Below are positions 7,901 through 9,229 of a DNA stretch of 9,229 nt, in pieces. Source of the stretch: MGBC113645 sp036308445 (GTDB taxonomy: Bacteria > Bacillota_I > Bacilli_A > Erysipelotrichales > Coprobacillaceae); NCBI GenBank assembly GCA_036308445.1, contig JAXJVS010000120.1:1-9229 (forward strand), given 5' to 3'. Numbering within the stretch: position 1 is the first letter of the stretch; each line of letters begins with the position of its first letter. Below the pieces are notes generated by a model. It saw only the letters and a program-made list of their open reading frames with translations, made no database searches and was not told the origin of the DNA. The translations under genes were made by a program, and so were the position numbers.

Positions 7901-9204
7901 TTCGTTCTTTAAAAGCAACAGTAGAAAAAAGAAATGATCCTATTAATTTAAGTTTAAAATATGAACCAACAAAAGTACCTTTCACAAAACAAATGAAAGA
8001 AGACAGATATACAATTATATGTCCTCAAATGTCACCAATTCATTTCCAGTTTGTAGAAACTGCAATGAGAGCTTCAGGATATAATTTTGTGGTATTACCT
8101 TCTGTAGATAAAGATGCTGTTGAACAAGGATTAAAATATGTTAATAATGATGCATGTTATCCTAGTATTTTAGTTGTTGGTCAAATGATGAATGCTTTAA
8201 ATAGTGGTAAATATGATTTAAATAAAACAGCATTAATTATTTCTCAAACTGGTGGAGGATGTCGAGCAACTAACTATATAGCATTTATTAGAAAAGCCTT
8301 AAAAGATGCAGGAATGGAACAAGTTCCTGTTATATCTGCAAATCTTTCAGGGTTAGAATCTAACCCAGGTTTTAAATTAACTTTAGGACTAGCAAAGAAA
8401 ACTATCATTGGGGCAATGTATGGAGACTTATTTATGAGAGTTCTATATAGAGTAAGACCTTATGAAAAAGTAAAAGGTTCAGCAAATAAGTTATATGCAT
8501 CTTGGGTAGATAAATGTCAAGAGAATGTTAGAAATGGAAACATGAAAGAATTCAAGAAGAATGTTTATGCAATAGTAAAAGATTTTGATGAATTACCAAT
8601 CTTAGATATTAAAAAACCTAGAGTGGGATTAGTAGGAGAAATCTTAGTTAAATTCCATCCAACTGCTAATAATGAGATTGTAAATATTATTGAAGAAGAA
8701 GGTGGAGAAGCAGTCATGCCTGATCTCATTGATTTCTTCCAATATTGTTTCTATAATAATAGATTTAAACAAGAACACTTTGAAACATCAAAGAAAGCAA
8801 GAATGTTAACAGACTTAGGTATTAACTTTATAGATTACTTAAGAAAAGACATGTTTAAAGCATTAGAAGCATCTCAAAGATTTGTACCTCCACATAAGAT
8901 TGATCATATTGCGAAAATGGCAAGTGAAATCGTATCTGTAGGTAACCAGACTGGAGAAGGATGGTTCTTAACTGGTGAAATGGTTGGTTTAATTGAAGAT
9001 GGTTCTCCTAACATAGTATGTATGCAACCATTTGCATGTTTACCTAACCATGTTACTGGAAAAGGGGTTATTAAAGCTATAAGAAAGAAATATCCAGAAA
9101 GTAATATTGTAGCAGTAGATTATGATCCAGGTGCTAGTGAAGTTAACCAGTTAAATAGAATTAAACTTATGTTATCTACTGCATTTAAAAATATAGAGAA
9201 ATAA
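4987..9204 (+). CDS. Fused double acyl-CoA dehydratase activase and HgdB-like protein (2-hydroxyacyl-CoA dehydratase-related)
   Basis: A 1405-residue cytoplasmic protein combining an ATP-driven electron activator with its likely electron acceptor. Activase module 1 (about 1-262) has GVDVGSTTVK, ELGGEDAK, FLGGP and cysteines C123 (GTCAGGTG) and C162 (SRCGVF). A glutamine/glutamate-rich linker (263-316) leads to module 2 (about 319-578) with GIDVGSTTSK, DIGGQDMK, QGGTF and C444/C483. Both cysteine pairs are 39 apart, the spacing I recall for HgdC (C127/C166), where a dimer holds one [4Fe-4S]. Next comes a cysteine cluster at 604, 607, 611 and 630. A DUF2229/COG3580-like module follows (about 640-990; C720, C762, C933), then a COG3581-like module (about 1005-1405; C1057, C1092, C1345, C1351). 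The family joins ATP hydrolysis to low-potential electron transfer, as in 2-hydroxyacyl-CoA dehydratases, benzoyl-CoA reductases and double-cubane proteins. The substrate is unknown. No CoA-transferase, dehydrogenase or separate dehydratase subunits lie nearby. Confidence 0.9.
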   Translation: MKYYLGVDVGSTTVKAYLTDKMNKCLFSRYVRHNSDVRATILDLLKEIKNKFNDIDIHSVMTGSGGLSISEKLGIKFVQEVIACTKTIETYIPETDVAIELGGEDAKITYFEGTLEQRMNGTCAGGTGAFIDQMATLLQTDASGLNELAKNHQTIYPIASRCGVFAKTDIQPLINDGARKEDIAASIFQAVVNQTISGLACGKPIRGKVAFLGGPLYFLEELRNRFIETLSLKDNEIIFPENPQLFVAMGACLYAQEEEQSQLLSELIQVLENQQGQSSELTHTLEPLFNNQEELDEFRKRHYKNKTKKRDLKLYQGDVYLGIDVGSTTSKVILTDKDGAILYSFYNSNEGNPLQLIIKILKDIYKLLPAGAKIKKAGVTGYGEALIKAALKVDYGEVETIAHYRAAKHFVPNVNFILDIGGQDMKAITIEDGVIQDITLNEACSSGCGSFLETFAHSLGYKIEDFANSALLAKTPIDLGSRCTVFMNSKVKQAQKEGASLEDISAGLSYSVIKNALYKVIKLRSKDSIGKNVVVQGGTFYNEAVLRAFEKESGIEAVRPDIAGLMGAYGMARLAQEKDDGSETTLLTLEELENLTYESTMRNCEKCTNHCMLTVTSFNDGREYISGNRCERGAGLPLKSKSLPNLFDYKYKRVFNYRSLASEDASRGIIGIPRVLNMYENYPFWHTFFTELKFRVVLSQRSSKAVYEMGIESIPSESACYPAKISHGHIESLIRRGIKTIFYPSVVFERKEFEDQGNHFNCPVVQSYPEVIKNNVDTLETEKIKFINPFVSLNNPKTMFSNLKEAFKEYSISDEELKNAIENAYKELDKCRDDIRNQGEIALNYIKENHLKGIVLAGRPYHVDPEINHGIADLITSEGFVVLTEDSIAYKNEEKLELRVVDQWTYHSRLYRAAAFVSTREDLELIQLTSFGCGLDAVTADQVSEILKARHKIYTLIKIDEGSNLGAIRIRIRSLKATVEKRNDPINLSLKYEPTKVPFTKQMKEDRYTIICPQMSPIHFQFVETAMRASGYNFVVLPSVDKDAVEQGLKYVNNDACYPSILVVGQMMNALNSGKYDLNKTALIISQTGGGCRATNYIAFIRKALKDAGMEQVPVISANLSGLESNPGFKLTLGLAKKTIIGAMYGDLFMRVLYRVRPYEKVKGSANKLYASWVDKCQENVRNGNMKEFKKNVYAIVKDFDELPILDIKKPRVGLVGEILVKFHPTANNEIVNIIEEEGGEAVMPDLIDFFQYCFYNNRFKQEHFETSKKARMLTDLGINFIDYLRKDMFKALEASQRFVPPHKIDHIAKMASEIVSVGNQTGEGWFLTGEMVGLIEDGSPNIVCMQPFACLPNHVTGKGVIKAIRKKYPESNIVAVDYDPGASEVNQLNRIKLMLSTAFKNIEK

Positions 9205-9229
9205 AAAAATCATCCTTGAGATTCTGAAC

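Noticed and set aside
9205..9229. Possible terminator after the large reductase gene
   Set aside because: Only 25 bases remain, with an A run and no complete inverted repeat; any hairpin would be cut by the window edge.

Overview
The window is AT-rich throughout and reads like a low-GC anaerobic member of the Bacillota. Strong AGGAGG-type ribosome-binding sites, sigma-A-like promoters and an oxygen-sensitive iron-sulfur ATPase/reductase gene fit a gut-type Clostridia or Erysipelotrichia. That placement is inferred from style and gene content, not from a marker gene. Six protein genes fill almost the whole window, and no stretch longer than about 300 bases lacks a gene. I see no tRNA, rRNA, CRISPR array, insertion sequence, phage gene or riboswitch.

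Left part (1-1775): a leftward gene encodes a six-helix membrane protein with a HAAS-like N-terminal helical domain. It is divergent from a rightward gene for a YggS/PLPBP-family pyridoxal-phosphate homeostasis protein. Each gene ends in a strong hairpin terminator. The hairpin after yggS is shared with the convergent gene beyond it.

Middle part (1770-4347): a leftward two-gene operon. Its first gene encodes an AbgA-like M20 metallo-amidohydrolase. Its second encodes a CyuA/CdsB/YhaM-family (UPF0597) iron-sulfur L-cysteine desulfidase or serine-dehydratase-like lyase. They are one base apart, and the second ribosome-binding site lies in the end of the first gene. A plausible but unproven pathway is hydrolysis of an N-acyl or amide-linked amino acid followed by beta-elimination to pyruvate, ammonia and possibly sulfide.

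Right part (4348-9204): a rightward MarR-family regulator gene is followed after 66 bases by a gene for a 1405-residue protein. That protein fuses two complete BadF/HgdC-type ATPase (activase) modules to two HgdB-like, cysteine-containing 2-hydroxyacyl-CoA-dehydratase-related modules. The MarR gene has a near-consensus promoter (TTGACA, 17 bases, TAAAAT), and a perfect palindrome with 9-base arms covers its -35 box. This strongly suggests autoregulation.

Because the MarR/giant-reductase pair and the amidohydrolase/desulfidase pair diverge from one 132-base region, the four genes may form one regulated unit. The most interesting element is this divergon, built around an all-in-one ATP-driven low-potential electron-transfer protein whose substrate is unknown.
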